Part shown: one piece after another, positions 24,163 to 31,866 of the stretch
How positions within the stretch are numbered: the stretch's first letter is position 1
Layout: every line of letters begins with the position of its first letter
Source: a virus
Virus record (IMG/VR): IMGVR_UViG_3300046376_000026
Coordinates: 1-42,557 of that record
Length of the DNA stretch: 42,557 nucleotides
Strand: one strand, 5' to 3'
Position numbers and translations under genes: made by a program
Notes under the pieces: generated by a model
Seen by the model: only the letters and a program-made list of their open reading frames with translations
Databases searched by the model: none
Told to the model about the DNA's origin: nothing

Positions 24163-25752
24163 TCATGCCGCGTCGTCTGCGGCTGCCTCGTCGGCTTGAT
24201 CCTGTGCGGCTTGATCTGCGGCGTCCTGCGCGGCTTGCTGCGCTTCGTCCTGCGCGGCCTGATCGCTCGGCGCGAGCGGCTGATTTGCCGCCGCGTAGAC
24301 CACCGGGAAAATCAGATCGAGCTGTTCCTCGCGCGCCTTGTCTGCAGCAATGCGCCGGTCGTTCTCCTCCGGGTCGTTGCCTTCGGCTTCGACCACGTCG
24401 CTGCGGCTCTTGAAGCCCGCATCGACTGCGAGTTTTTCGGCCTGCCGGTCCTTCAGCGGATCGACCCAGTCGTTGCGCTGCGGTATCCACTTCGCGCGCT
24501 GAAAGGTCGATTGCTGCGCAAGGTACGCGCTCGCATCAATCTGGATCGCCTGCGAGAGAACCGCCGTGTCGAGCCAGCGCTTCCAGATCGGCATGCACAT
24601 CTGAAAGACGATGATGTTGTGCTGGAATTGCTCCAGCTTGCGGCGGTACTCCACGATCGAGCCGCGCAGCGATGAGTAATTCGCCCGGCGCAAATCTGAC
24701 GTGCAGACCGAATAGGGAATGCCCAGCCCGCCGAACAGCGCGAGCTGCTGGCGATACTGATAGCTCTCGTATGCGCCGCCGACATCGGCAGGCTCGGAAA
24801 ACTTGATGTCCTCGCCCGGCAGCAATGTCTGCATGGTGCCAGGTTCAAGCCCCGACAGCCCGATGTTCTCTTGCTGCGCGCTGTTATCGACGCCGTCGAT
24901 CGGGATCACATCCTCCGGCGTCGCCGTGGTGATGAAGCCCGCGAACATCGCGGCGATGCGTTTGCGCTCCAGCTCGGCGTCGTCGTACTGGTCGAGCAGA
25001 AACATGCGGACCAATGCGGGCGTGATCAGCGGGACGCCGCGCATCTGGCCGGGCCGCGTGCATTTGAAGATGTGCAGCACCTCGGACGCCGGGATGCGAA
25101 CCGGGTACAGCGTGCCGGTGATCTCGATCGGCATGTCGCCGGGATGGATGGGGTAGAACCAATAGGCCGCGCGCTTGCCCAAGAGGTCCAGCTCGATGCC
25201 GTTCATGATCCAGTTGCCGTTCGGGGCCTGCTGGTTCATCCAGTACGGGCACATCTCGCTTTCGAGCAGTTGCACCTGTAGAGGCACCGGAAAGCCGTCA
25301 TCGATCTTGCGCGGCCTGAAGCGAACGAAGCACTCGCCAGCTTCGAACAGCGCCTTCGCGACGATCGTCTGCATGCCGTAAAAATCCGCCAGTCCATCGG
25401 CGTCGGCCTGATCGGTCCAATCCAGCCAGAGCTGCATGATGCTTTCGCGCAGGTCGGGATCGTCGGTGATCAGCGACGATGGCTTGATGCCGGTGCCGAT
25501 CAGGTTGGCGACAAAGCTCTCGGCTGCGGCGTTGGCGTGCGGGTTGTTGCGCATCGCATCCCGCGCGCGCGAGCGCAGCAGCGCGCCGGTCGCTGACATG
25601 ATGACGTTGGTGGTGTACTGCGTCGGCATCCAGCTCTTGAGCCGCCGCCGCTGGCCCGCGCCGTCGAAATAATAATTGCTGGCGCGCTTGTCCGACCGCG
25701 AGATGAACTTGCCGAGAATGCCTTCCGACAGGATGTCGCGCACGATACCCAT
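24163..25752 (-). CDS. Portal protein (lambda gpB family)
   Basis: The protein has 529 residues, matching gpB length. Features of the family: 'NNPHANAAAESFVANLIGTGIKP', 'LFEAGECFVRFRPR', 'LLESEMCP', 'HIFKCTRPGQMRGVPLITPAL' and 'DVGGAYESYQYRQQLALFGGLGIPYSVCTSDLRRANYSSLRGSI'. Forms the dodecameric DNA gate. The final 40 residues are an Ala/Asp/Gln run of low complexity. Confidence 0.92.
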   Translation of the reverse strand: MGIVRDILSEGILGKFISRSDKRASNYYFDGAGQRRRLKSWMPTQYTTNVIMSATGALLRSRARDAMRNNPHANAAAESFVANLIGTGIKPSSLITDDPDLRESIMQLWLDWTDQADADGLADFYGMQTIVAKALFEAGECFVRFRPRKIDDGFPVPLQVQLLESEMCPYWMNQQAPNGNWIMNGIELDLLGKRAAYWFYPIHPGDMPIEITGTLYPVRIPASEVLHIFKCTRPGQMRGVPLITPALVRMFLLDQYDDAELERKRIAAMFAGFITTATPEDVIPIDGVDNSAQQENIGLSGLEPGTMQTLLPGEDIKFSEPADVGGAYESYQYRQQLALFGGLGIPYSVCTSDLRRANYSSLRGSIVEYRRKLEQFQHNIIVFQMCMPIWKRWLDTAVLSQAIQIDASAYLAQQSTFQRAKWIPQRNDWVDPLKDRQAEKLAVDAGFKSRSDVVEAEGNDPEENDRRIAADKAREEQLDLIFPVVYAAANQPLAPSDQAAQDEAQQAAQDAADQAAQDQADEAAADDAA

Positions 25753-25753
25753 C

Positions 25754-25990
25754 TCAAAGCCCTTTGTCGGCTTGAGTGGTCATCCTGATCTGGCGGATGC
25801 GACCGCCAGCGCCCAGCGCTTCGGCGAGGTCTTCTTCGAGGGCGGCGAGGATTTGCCGCAGATCGGTGAGCGAGCGGAATTCGGTGCGCTTGTCACCATA
25901 GCCAGCGCTGCTGACGCCGGAGATGATCTGCGCCTTCAGCGTGTCGATCTGCGACTGTATCTGGTCAGGCGTCAGCTTGAAGCGGGGCAT
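25754..25990 (-). CDS. Head-tail connector, gpW-like
   Basis: The protein has 78 residues. Helical start, then 'SSAGYGDKRTEFRSLTDLRQILAALEEDL', the conserved part of gpW-type connectors, and a basic C-terminus with IRQIRM. Its place between terminase large subunit and portal equals lambda W. Joins the head channel to the tail. Confidence 0.82.
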   Translation of the reverse strand: MPRFKLTPDQIQSQIDTLKAQIISGVSSAGYGDKRTEFRSLTDLRQILAALEEDLAEALGAGGRIRQIRMTTQADKGL

Positions 25991-26002
25991 CGCCGGAAGC
26001 CG

Positions 26003-28033
26003 TCAGGCTCCGAGATAGGTACTCCGAATGACGCGCCTTACTCTTCGGCCACGCGGTGGCGGTGGCGGTGGTGGCGCTGTCGTCTCGACTACCTCGGATT
26101 GGGTTGGCGGCTGCCTGCCAACGCCAGCCCTAGTCCGATTGTTACCGCTTGGCAATGCTATCCGTTGAACGTTCAGCAAATAGCCAGCCGCCGCCTGCAT
26201 CGCCTCGCAGTCGAAGAAGTGGTTGTCGCGCGACCGCTGCACCCACTCGACGCGGCCTGTCGGCTGCTTGAGCCGCGCTTCAGAGACGAGCTGGTGGCAG
26301 TAATCGTCATCGACGCCATTGAAGACATGCCAGCCGCCGATGTGGTCCTCTGGCCACCTAAGCCGTTCATGCACCCAGCTTTTCCAGTGATCGGTGTCCA
26401 AACGCACAAGGTCCAGACCGTACTTTGCGGCGCGTCCATCCTTGCGGCTGACCTCGATCTTGCTGAAGAGCAATGGCGTGCGCATCGGCGACGCCGATCC
26501 CTTGGTTGGCCGCACCCTGCGCATGAAGCGGCGACAGAATTCATAGACGCGATTGAGTGGCAGGGTGTCGGTCTTGCCGGGCCGGAAGCCGCTGTCGATG
26601 AACGCAAGCCGGATCGGCACGCCGTCGATCGGCGATGAGACCAGATCGCCCAGCGCATTCCAGATGTCCTCCTCTGCGGTGTCGCCGCGCAGGTAACCGT
26701 AGTTGATCAGCCACGATGTCGCGCGTGCGCCCCAGCCACGAATGACCCACGGGATCGATTGCTTTTGCACGTCGCATGCAAGCGTCAGGTACATCACATC
26801 CTCTGGCACCTCGCCGCGCTTGTAGGTGGCTTGCCGGGATTTCTCCTTTATCTCCATCCACTCCGGCACCTCGCCGCCGCCGGGCGAATACAGTTCGCCG
26901 AAGCCAGCGTTGATGGCCTGCTGCACCATCGCGTCGTCGCCGGACTGCTGCGCCTCGACCAGCACGGCAACGCGCTCGCCGAACGTGACGAACGGTGAAG
27001 CCAGACCGGAGCACCAGAACGTGATTGATTTGCTCTCCGGCGGCGCGCCGTGGACGATGCCGCCCTTATCGACGTTCTGGCCCGGCGCGACATACCTGCC
27101 GCGTGCGTTCATGTCGGCCTTGTGGTTCTCCTCGATCACCCCGTTGCAGTTGGGGCATTCAAGGAAGGTCTCGCGCGCCGCTTCCAGTGGCTTGGCCTTC
27201 AGCGGGAAGCGCAACAGGTTGAAACGCGGCACAAAATATTCGTCGCAGTGCGGGCATGGCCAGCACCAGTGATGCCGCGTGCCCTGCTGCCAGAGTTGCC
27301 AGATCGGGCTTTCGATGTCCTCGGACACGGCGATGTCCCAGAAGAAAAGGCCAGTGGTCTCGTCCTTGGTCGCTGCTACCCTGCCGCGCTTCGGCGTCGA
27401 TGTCACCACGCAAACGAAGTCGGCATAGGTGTCGCCGCGCCGCTCGACCAGACCAAGCGGACCGCCCTGATTATTCACGTTGTCGCGCATCTCGTCGTAT
27501 TCATCGACCAATGCCAGCGCCGCCGGATCGGACTTGAGCGCGGTTGATGATCCCGAATGCGCGAGGCGGAACGGCACGCCTGCCACCACCTTGCGGGTTT
27601 TCGTCATGCGCTTGCCGCGCGCGACCTTGGCCATCAGCGTCGGCGCTTCATCGAGCAGCGCCATGACGCGCGGTTCGAACTGCTCGGTGAGGAATTGCTT
27701 GTTGGGTCCAACGTACAGGATTGGACCGGGGCGCTGATCGAGCCGCTGGCCCGCGACATCGAGCATCAGCTCGGACTTGCCCGACTGCGCGCCGAACACC
27801 ATGACGACGCGCTTGTACACCCCGCTGGCGATGACGCGCTCCGGTTCGACCACATAGGGTGTCAGCAGTGGATCACGCGGTCCCGGCACCGCCGCCGTTG
27901 CCGGATAGGTCCGGTTTGCCGCCGCCCACAGGTCCGGCTCCATCGGCTCTGAAGGCATCATCAACGCCGCGAACCGTCTCCAGCCGTATGGCCTGTGCCA
28001 TTGCGTGCTCTGCGATGCGACGAAGTCTAGCAT
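26003..28033 (-). CDS. Terminase large subunit (lambda gpA family)
   Basis: This 676-residue protein is the ATP-driven packaging motor and nuclease. The N-terminal region with PDLWAAANRTYP resembles the gpA start. Walker A is FGAQSGKSE (80-88) and Walker B is ALVDEYDEM (174-182). A four-cysteine cluster (CPHCDEYF... CPNC, about 255-300) and the nuclease C-terminal domain follow, and a Pro-rich basic tail ends the protein. The start at 28033 follows GAGAGGTCA and gives a family-like N-terminus. It overlaps the small subunit by 161 nt; ATG 27961 is an alternative. Confidence 0.92.
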   Translation of the reverse strand: MLDFVASQSTQWHRPYGWRRFAALMMPSEPMEPDLWAAANRTYPATAAVPGPRDPLLTPYVVEPERVIASGVYKRVVMVFGAQSGKSELMLDVAGQRLDQRPGPILYVGPNKQFLTEQFEPRVMALLDEAPTLMAKVARGKRMTKTRKVVAGVPFRLAHSGSSTALKSDPAALALVDEYDEMRDNVNNQGGPLGLVERRGDTYADFVCVVTSTPKRGRVAATKDETTGLFFWDIAVSEDIESPIWQLWQQGTRHHWCWPCPHCDEYFVPRFNLLRFPLKAKPLEAARETFLECPNCNGVIEENHKADMNARGRYVAPGQNVDKGGIVHGAPPESKSITFWCSGLASPFVTFGERVAVLVEAQQSGDDAMVQQAINAGFGELYSPGGGEVPEWMEIKEKSRQATYKRGEVPEDVMYLTLACDVQKQSIPWVIRGWGARATSWLINYGYLRGDTAEEDIWNALGDLVSSPIDGVPIRLAFIDSGFRPGKTDTLPLNRVYEFCRRFMRRVRPTKGSASPMRTPLLFSKIEVSRKDGRAAKYGLDLVRLDTDHWKSWVHERLRWPEDHIGGWHVFNGVDDDYCHQLVSEARLKQPTGRVEWVQRSRDNHFFDCEAMQAAAGYLLNVQRIALPSGNNRTRAGVGRQPPTQSEVVETTAPPPPPPPRGRRVRRVIRSTYLGA

Positions 28034-28595
28034 TGACCTCTCGTTCGATGATCCGCCGCATGGTCAGGTCGCGCGTGCATGCCGCCGCCAGACCAGCGAA
28101 CTCGCTTCTTACCACGCCTGCGATGTTGTCAATCATCTCTTCGTAGATGTCGAGCGGCACAAGGCGGCTCAGCCGCTGTTGCGTGCGCACCTCGATCTCG
28201 CGCGCCTTGGCATCGCGCATGCGCGTGTCGGCAGCCGACTTCGATGTCTTGCGATCCTCATCGCGCAGCCAGCGCACGTATGACTGACAGGCGTCGAACC
28301 AACTGTACTGACCCTTCCGCCCGGTGGTCTTGAGCCAACCCTCCGCGACAAACTGCGAGATGCGTCCGCGCGTGAGGCCCCAGCATCGCGCCAGCGTGTC
28401 GCTGTCGGTCAGCGTGGCGCTGTCGCGCGCGTGTTTGGCAAAGCCCCTGATGAGATCGGCCAGTCGCCAGTTGTCCTTGCCGATCGGCTGAATGAAGCCG
28501 TCGCGCTGCAATTTTTTCAGCTCGTCGGGATGCTCCATCAATAGGAGCGACATCGCCAGCGCGGTCGATACGGTCCCAGCCTCGTTTTCAGCCAT
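27873..28595 (-). CDS. Terminase small subunit (Nu1-like)
   Basis: The protein has 240 residues, longer than lambda Nu1 (181). It recognises the packaging site. A winged-helix-type DNA binding segment is at about 75-110 (TLARCWGLTRGRISQFVAEGWLKT) and a helical dimer/interaction part follows (KSAADTRMRDAKAREIEVRTQQRL). The C-terminus is a Gly-rich tail. The start is ATG 28595 behind GGAGGCTGCG. Confidence 0.82.
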   Translation of the reverse strand: MAENEAGTVSTALAMSLLLMEHPDELKKLQRDGFIQPIGKDNWRLADLIRGFAKHARDSATLTDSDTLARCWGLTRGRISQFVAEGWLKTTGRKGQYSWFDACQSYVRWLRDEDRKTSKSAADTRMRDAKAREIEVRTQQRLSRLVPLDIYEEMIDNIAGVVRSEFAGLAAACTRDLTMRRIIEREVNARLRRIAEHAMAQAIRLETVRGVDDAFRADGAGPVGGGKPDLSGNGGGAGTA

Positions 28596-28605
28596 CGCAG
28601 CCTCC

Positions 28606-28644
28606 AATTGAAAGTTTCTTGTCTAATTGATCCCAAATTGAAAG
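28606..28644 (+). repeat. Direct repeats AATTGAAAG beside terminase gene
   Basis: AATTGAAAG occurs at 28606-28614 and 28636-28644 (30 bp apart), with AATTGATCC between at 28625. They lie in the divergent region just ahead of the terminase small-subunit start. In lambda the cosB binding sites also lie ahead of nu1, so these may be terminase or repressor sites. The second copy also supplies the -35 hexamer of the rightward promoter. Confidence 0.35.
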
Positions 28645-28680
28645 AATTTTCCCCTCAGAATGATAAGTTCGGCTTTACTG
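28619..28680 (+). promoter_or_regulatory. Promoter P1 for amidoligase operon
   Basis: TTGAAA (28638-28643), 17-bp spacer and TGATAA (28661-28666) make a near-consensus sigma70 promoter. A TTGTCT-A-ATTG box starts at 28619, exactly 42 bp before TGATAA. The block 28657-28680 (GAATGATAAGTTC and beyond) recurs with one change upstream of 30802, where the box-to-hexamer distance is again 42 bp. The box may be an activator or repressor site. Confidence 0.65.
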
Positions 28681-28710
28681 GAGGGGCGGATTGCCTAGTG
28701 TATTCAAACG

Positions 28711-28761
28711 GTTCGGCGGTTCGCCGGAACGCGGGGACGGGTTCCCTTAACCCGGTTTTTT
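28711..28761 (+). promoter_or_regulatory. Attenuator-like leader before amidoligase
   Basis: A first hairpin (28711-28730, GTTCGGCG/CGCCGGAAC with one bulge) is followed by a second perfect stem 28738-28743/28749-28754 (CGGGTT/AACCCG) and six T residues (28756-28761). This is an intrinsic-terminator shape lying between the promoter and the ribosome binding site of the amidoligase. It suggests that expression depends on read-through or antitermination. Confidence 0.55.
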
Positions 28762-28774
28762 CGGAGCGAGCGAA

Positions 28775-29791
28775 ATGCATCCCTCTATCTCTTCCTTCAC
28801 CTTCGGCGCGGAATTCGAAGTCCTCCTTCCGCGCGGTCTAGACCGCCACAGCGGCGCGGCAGCGGTCGCGCGCGCGTCCGGTCTTACCGTCAACTCCGGC
28901 ACGATCGGCGGCAGCACCGCAAATTGGAAGGTCGTTTCGGACTTGAGCGTTTCCGGTAACGGCCACGGTCTCGAATTCGTTTCCCCAATCCTTAAGGGCG
29001 AAGACGGTCTCAATCAGGTTCGCAAAATCACCGCCGCGCTTACCGCGATCGGCGCGACCATCAATCAGACTTGCGGCCTTCATGTTCATGTCGGCGTCCG
29101 AAACGAGCCGATCGATTTTTTCAAAAATCTGATCAAGCTCTATAGCAAATTTGAGGATGCGATCGATACCATCATGCCGCAGTCGCGCCGCGCCAACGCC
29201 GCGCGTTATTGCAGATCGGTCAAGCTAATCAACCCGGCAGCAATCGACGCCGCGCGCTCAAAGGAAGAATTAGCGCAAGCGCTTTACCGCGCCAGCGGCG
29301 CGGACGGCGCGAAATATCACAAGGTCAACTTGGTCCCGCACGGCAAGCCGACAGTCGAATTCCGGCACCATGCCGGAACGGTTGACGGCGAAAAGGCGGT
29401 CAATTGGATCGTCACTTGCTTGCGCCTCGTCGCGGCGGCGAAAGCCGGTAAGAGCGGCGCGGGCGAAACCATCGCGCGGGATTTTTCGCGGCTCGATGCG
29501 AAGGCGCGCGCGGTCGCCGATGCAATCAGCAAGCCGGAAGGCGCAACGGCGGATGAAATCCGCAGCGCGCACGGTTTCCGCGCGCTCTCGATCAAGCGGC
29601 AAGCGGCCATCGCGGGCTTGCAGGTTCGCGTCGTTCGCGAGCGCGGCAAAGAGCGCTTCTTTATCGTCGCGCAAACCGAACCGGGCCGCGACGTTCCCGC
29701 AACGCTCGCCGGTCTATTCGAAGTTATCGACGCATCGCCGGAGGAAGCCGAATTCCTCCGCGCGCGCGCGCAGACACTCGCCAACCTTTAA
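28775..29791 (+). CDS. GS-fold amidoligase fused to wHTH-like C-terminal domain
   Basis: This 338-residue protein belongs to the Amidoligase_2 (glutamine-synthetase-like COOH-NH2 ligase) family. ATP-dependent ligases of this group join amino acids or amines to carboxyl groups of small molecules, peptides or proteins. Motifs: FGAEFEV (10-16, metal/ATP glutamates), GLEFVSPIL (65-73), CGLHVHVG (100-107) and VEFRHHAGT (194-202), all intact. Residues about 240-310 look like a DUF3489-type winged helix: PEGATADEIRSAHGF, a middle helix, then RERGKERFFIV. The fusion suggests action at DNA. Start by GGAGCGAGCGAA; the cyclotransferase-like gene follows 58 bp later. Confidence 0.8.
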   Translation: MHPSISSFTFGAEFEVLLPRGLDRHSGAAAVARASGLTVNSGTIGGSTANWKVVSDLSVSGNGHGLEFVSPILKGEDGLNQVRKITAALTAIGATINQTCGLHVHVGVRNEPIDFFKNLIKLYSKFEDAIDTIMPQSRRANAARYCRSVKLINPAAIDAARSKEELAQALYRASGADGAKYHKVNLVPHGKPTVEFRHHAGTVDGEKAVNWIVTCLRLVAAAKAGKSGAGETIARDFSRLDAKARAVADAISKPEGATADEIRSAHGFRALSIKRQAAIAGLQVRVVRERGKERFFIVAQTEPGRDVPATLAGLFEVIDASPEEAEFLRARAQTLANL

Positions 29792-29797
29792 CCCAAC

Positions 29798-29825
29798 CCG
29801 GCGCGCGCCAATCCCGGTGCGCGCC
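29798..29825 (+). promoter_or_regulatory. Intergenic hairpin between amidoligase and GGCT genes
   Basis: A perfect 9-bp stem (29798-29806 with 29817-29825, GGCGCGCGC/GCGCGCGCC) carries a 10-nt loop. No T-tract follows, so it is probably an RNA stability or translation-control structure. It ends 12 nt before the GGAGCAAG leader of the next gene. Confidence 0.5.
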
Positions 29826-29849
29826 ACCACCAAAATTGGAGCAAGCAAA

Positions 29850-30596
29850 ATGTTGTATTTCGCCTATGGATCGAATTTGCATCTGGGCCAGATGGCCCGC
29901 CGATGCCCTGATGCCGAACCGCTCGGGCCGTTGATCATGCCGAACACCCGGCTGGTGTTCCGGGGAGTTGCTGATGTCATCCGCGAAGATGGTGTCGAGT
30001 GCCCCGGCGGCATCTGGCGTATCACCAAGCGGTGCGAGGCGGCGCTCGATCGATACGAGGGCTTCGACCCGGATCATCCTGATCGCGGCATGTACACGAA
30101 AGAGTACGTGCAGCTCGACGGGCTGCCCGATGGTGAGACCGAAATCATGCTCTACACGATGAACTCGCGCGGCATCTATCCGCCGTCTGAGGGCTACTTC
30201 GGCACCATCGTGCAGGGCTACAAAGACTTTGGGCTGGATCGCGCCGCGCTCAAGATTGCGCTCGATCACTCTTACGAGGCTAAGCACCCGTCGCACATTG
30301 AGCGCCAGCGAACGCGGCGGATGGGACGGCCAGCGCTCGCACCGCGCCCGGTTCGCAAGGCCAAGCCAGAGCAACAGCCGGAGCGGCGGACAGACAAGGC
30401 CGCACAGAAGGCCGCGAAAAAGGCCGCCAAGAAAGAGCGCAAGGCCGGACAGATGATGGACGGCGGCAAGCACCGCCGCGCGGTGGATCAGCTTCATGAT
30501 CCATGGGCGAACGTGCCTGCGGATGTGCATCGCAAAAAGATAACCAACCTGTCGGACTGGTTGCGCGACCGCAAGTCCTCGGGCGTGCGGCACTAG
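29850..30596 (+). CDS. Gamma-glutamylcyclotransferase-like (GGCT/AIG2) protein
   Basis: The protein has 248 residues. The GGCT-fold signature YFAYGSNL (3-10) and the catalytic glutamate in ALDRYEGF (Glu70) are both present, so the enzyme is likely active. Such proteins cleave gamma-glutamyl amide links by cyclisation to 5-oxoproline. The core ends near 150. Residues 150-248 are a long basic Lys/Ala/Arg tail that could bind nucleic acid or a partner and is not typical of the family. Next to an amidoligase it is the natural opposite or editing activity. Start from GGAGCAAGCAAA; a terminator follows at 30611. Confidence 0.82.
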   Translation: MLYFAYGSNLHLGQMARRCPDAEPLGPLIMPNTRLVFRGVADVIREDGVECPGGIWRITKRCEAALDRYEGFDPDHPDRGMYTKEYVQLDGLPDGETEIMLYTMNSRGIYPPSEGYFGTIVQGYKDFGLDRAALKIALDHSYEAKHPSHIERQRTRRMGRPALAPRPVRKAKPEQQPERRTDKAAQKAAKKAAKKERKAGQMMDGGKHRRAVDQLHDPWANVPADVHRKKITNLSDWLRDRKSSGVRH

Positions 30597-30610
30597 ACGG
30601 CCAAATGCTA

Positions 30611-30644
30611 CCCCGGCGGGTCATTCTCGCCGGGGAATTTTTTT
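30611..30644 (+). terminator. Intrinsic terminator after GGCT gene
   Basis: Perfect 8-bp stem CCCCGGCG/CGCCGGGG (30611-30618 with 30628-30635), 9-nt loop, then AA and seven T residues. It closes the amidoligase-GGCT unit. Confidence 0.88.
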
Positions 30645-30704
30645 GTCTCGATTGGCAATCAATGGAATTTCCTTGTCTCTAGAATGATAAGTTCAGCTTT
30701 ACTG
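30643..30704 (+). promoter_or_regulatory. Promoter P2, duplicate of P1
   Basis: TTGTCT-CG-ATTGG starts at 30643, directly out of the terminator T-run. TGATAA lies at 30685-30690, 42 bp further, the same distance as in P1. The 24-nt block 30681-30704 matches P1 with one change. The -35 hexamer at the 17-bp position is a weak ATGGAA (30662-30667), so P2 may need an activator at the TTGTCT box. A CAACGGTTCGCCG segment of the leader is also shared. Confidence 0.6.
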
Positions 30705-30765
30705 CATGCAGGCGTTGGCTACTGTTTTCCCAACGGTTCGCCGCAGCGGCGGGCCGGTTTCGGGA

Positions 30766-30781
30766 GCGGCACCAACGCCGC
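30766..30781 (+). promoter_or_regulatory. Leader hairpin ahead of DUF6011 gene
   Basis: Stem GCGGC/GCCGC (30766-30770 with 30777-30781) with a 6-nt loop ACCAAC, 8 nt before the GGAGCAAGCC leader. It may tune initiation at 30802. Confidence 0.35.
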
Positions 30782-30801
30782 GCAATTTTGGAGCAAGCCA
30801 A

Positions 30802-31419
30802 ATGAACGCCTATTTCAAATTGAATGACCAGTGGTGCATCCGCTCCGCTGCTGCAGATGTCGCCGGTCAGTCGGTCATTGTGACCAAGCGCAACGGCCAG
30901 TCCAAGCCGGTGCAGCTCGGCGACAAGGTTGGCGAGGGCTTCGGCCAGACCTATTACGCCATTGCGGAGCGCGCGCCGCAGCCCGCGCAAAATGTTGGCG
31001 ACCTTTCCCGTATCATCGCGATGTTCGACCGCGCGCGGCAGCACCTGCGCTACCCGGCGGTCGTGCTCGACGGTTTCCGCGTCAACGTCGCGGGCGGTCG
31101 CGCGCGCGAACCGGGAAGCCTCACGGTAACCAGCGCCGAACGCGGCGCGGACAACCGCCGCCGCTGGTTAGGCCGCGTCACGCTCGCCGGTCAGTTCGAA
31201 CCGGCGCGCGATACTGACCCGGCGATCGGGGACAAGTTGCGCGCGTTCGCCGCCGACCCGGCGGGTGTCGCCGCCGAATATGGTCGCCTGCACGGTGCCT
31301 GCTGCTTCTGCCGCAAGCCGTTGCGTGACGAGCGGTCCACTTCGGTGGGCTACGGCCCGAATTGCGCAGAGAATTACGGCCTCCCTTGGGGCGCGATCTG
31401 CGAAGCCATCGCCGCCTGA
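30802..31419 (+). CDS. DUF6011-like zinc-binding protein
   Basis: The protein has 205 residues. The C-terminal part (about 165-195) shows GACCFCRKPLRDERSTSVGYGPNCAENYGLPW, which reads as the DUF6011 zinc site (C-x2-C, Ser, GxGPxC). The N-terminal about 60 residues are beta-rich and the middle has basic patches (GGRARE, DNRRRW). DUF6011 occurs in phage and plasmid proteins, sometimes with nucleic-acid enzymes; the function is not known. Start behind GGAGCAAGCCAA; controlled by the P2 leader. Confidence 0.7.
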   Translation: MNAYFKLNDQWCIRSAAADVAGQSVIVTKRNGQSKPVQLGDKVGEGFGQTYYAIAERAPQPAQNVGDLSRIIAMFDRARQHLRYPAVVLDGFRVNVAGGRAREPGSLTVTSAERGADNRRRWLGRVTLAGQFEPARDTDPAIGDKLRAFAADPAGVAAEYGRLHGACCFCRKPLRDERSTSVGYGPNCAENYGLPWGAICEAIAA

Positions 31420-31450
31420 CCCGTCAACCACGACCTTTAGGAGCGAGCAA

Positions 31451-31795
31451 ATGCGTTACACCATGAGACGAGACAACAGCGCCCCACTTCGATGGGTGAT
31501 CCGCCAGAGCCGCCGAATTGTCGGCAGCGTCCGGCGCGCTGAGAACGGCACCGACTTTGTTGGCCGCATCGGCCAGCACACTGCGATCGGGCCGGACCCG
31601 ACGACTGCCTTCCGCGAAGTTGCTGCGCGCGGTCTCGGCTTCGCCAACCTCGCCGCGCTACGGGCGAGCAACGCGCGGGCGCGGTCGCAGAACCGCATCA
31701 ACAGGGCGCGCGTCCGCAGCGAGCTATTGCGGGGCGATCGTCCGGCCACGGTCACGGGCCATGGTCCGGTGCCCGGCGAACCGTATGCGGAATGA
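31451..31795 (+). CDS. Small basic hypothetical protein
   Basis: The protein has 114 residues, very Arg-rich, with no Cys pairs or membrane segment. The C-terminal half is helical with many Arg/Asn/Ala (NLAALRASNARARSQNRINRARVR), which fits nucleic-acid contact. Start from GGAGCGAGCAA. No family recognised. Confidence 0.55.
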   Translation: MRYTMRRDNSAPLRWVIRQSRRIVGSVRRAENGTDFVGRIGQHTAIGPDPTTAFREVAARGLGFANLAALRASNARARSQNRINRARVRSELLRGDRPATVTGHGPVPGEPYAE

Positions 31796-31866
31796 CCCTT
31801 CGACACTGCGGCCTGCGGGCCGCAGCACGAAGCGCCAATTCCGGCCTTCACTTTTGGAGCAAGCAA

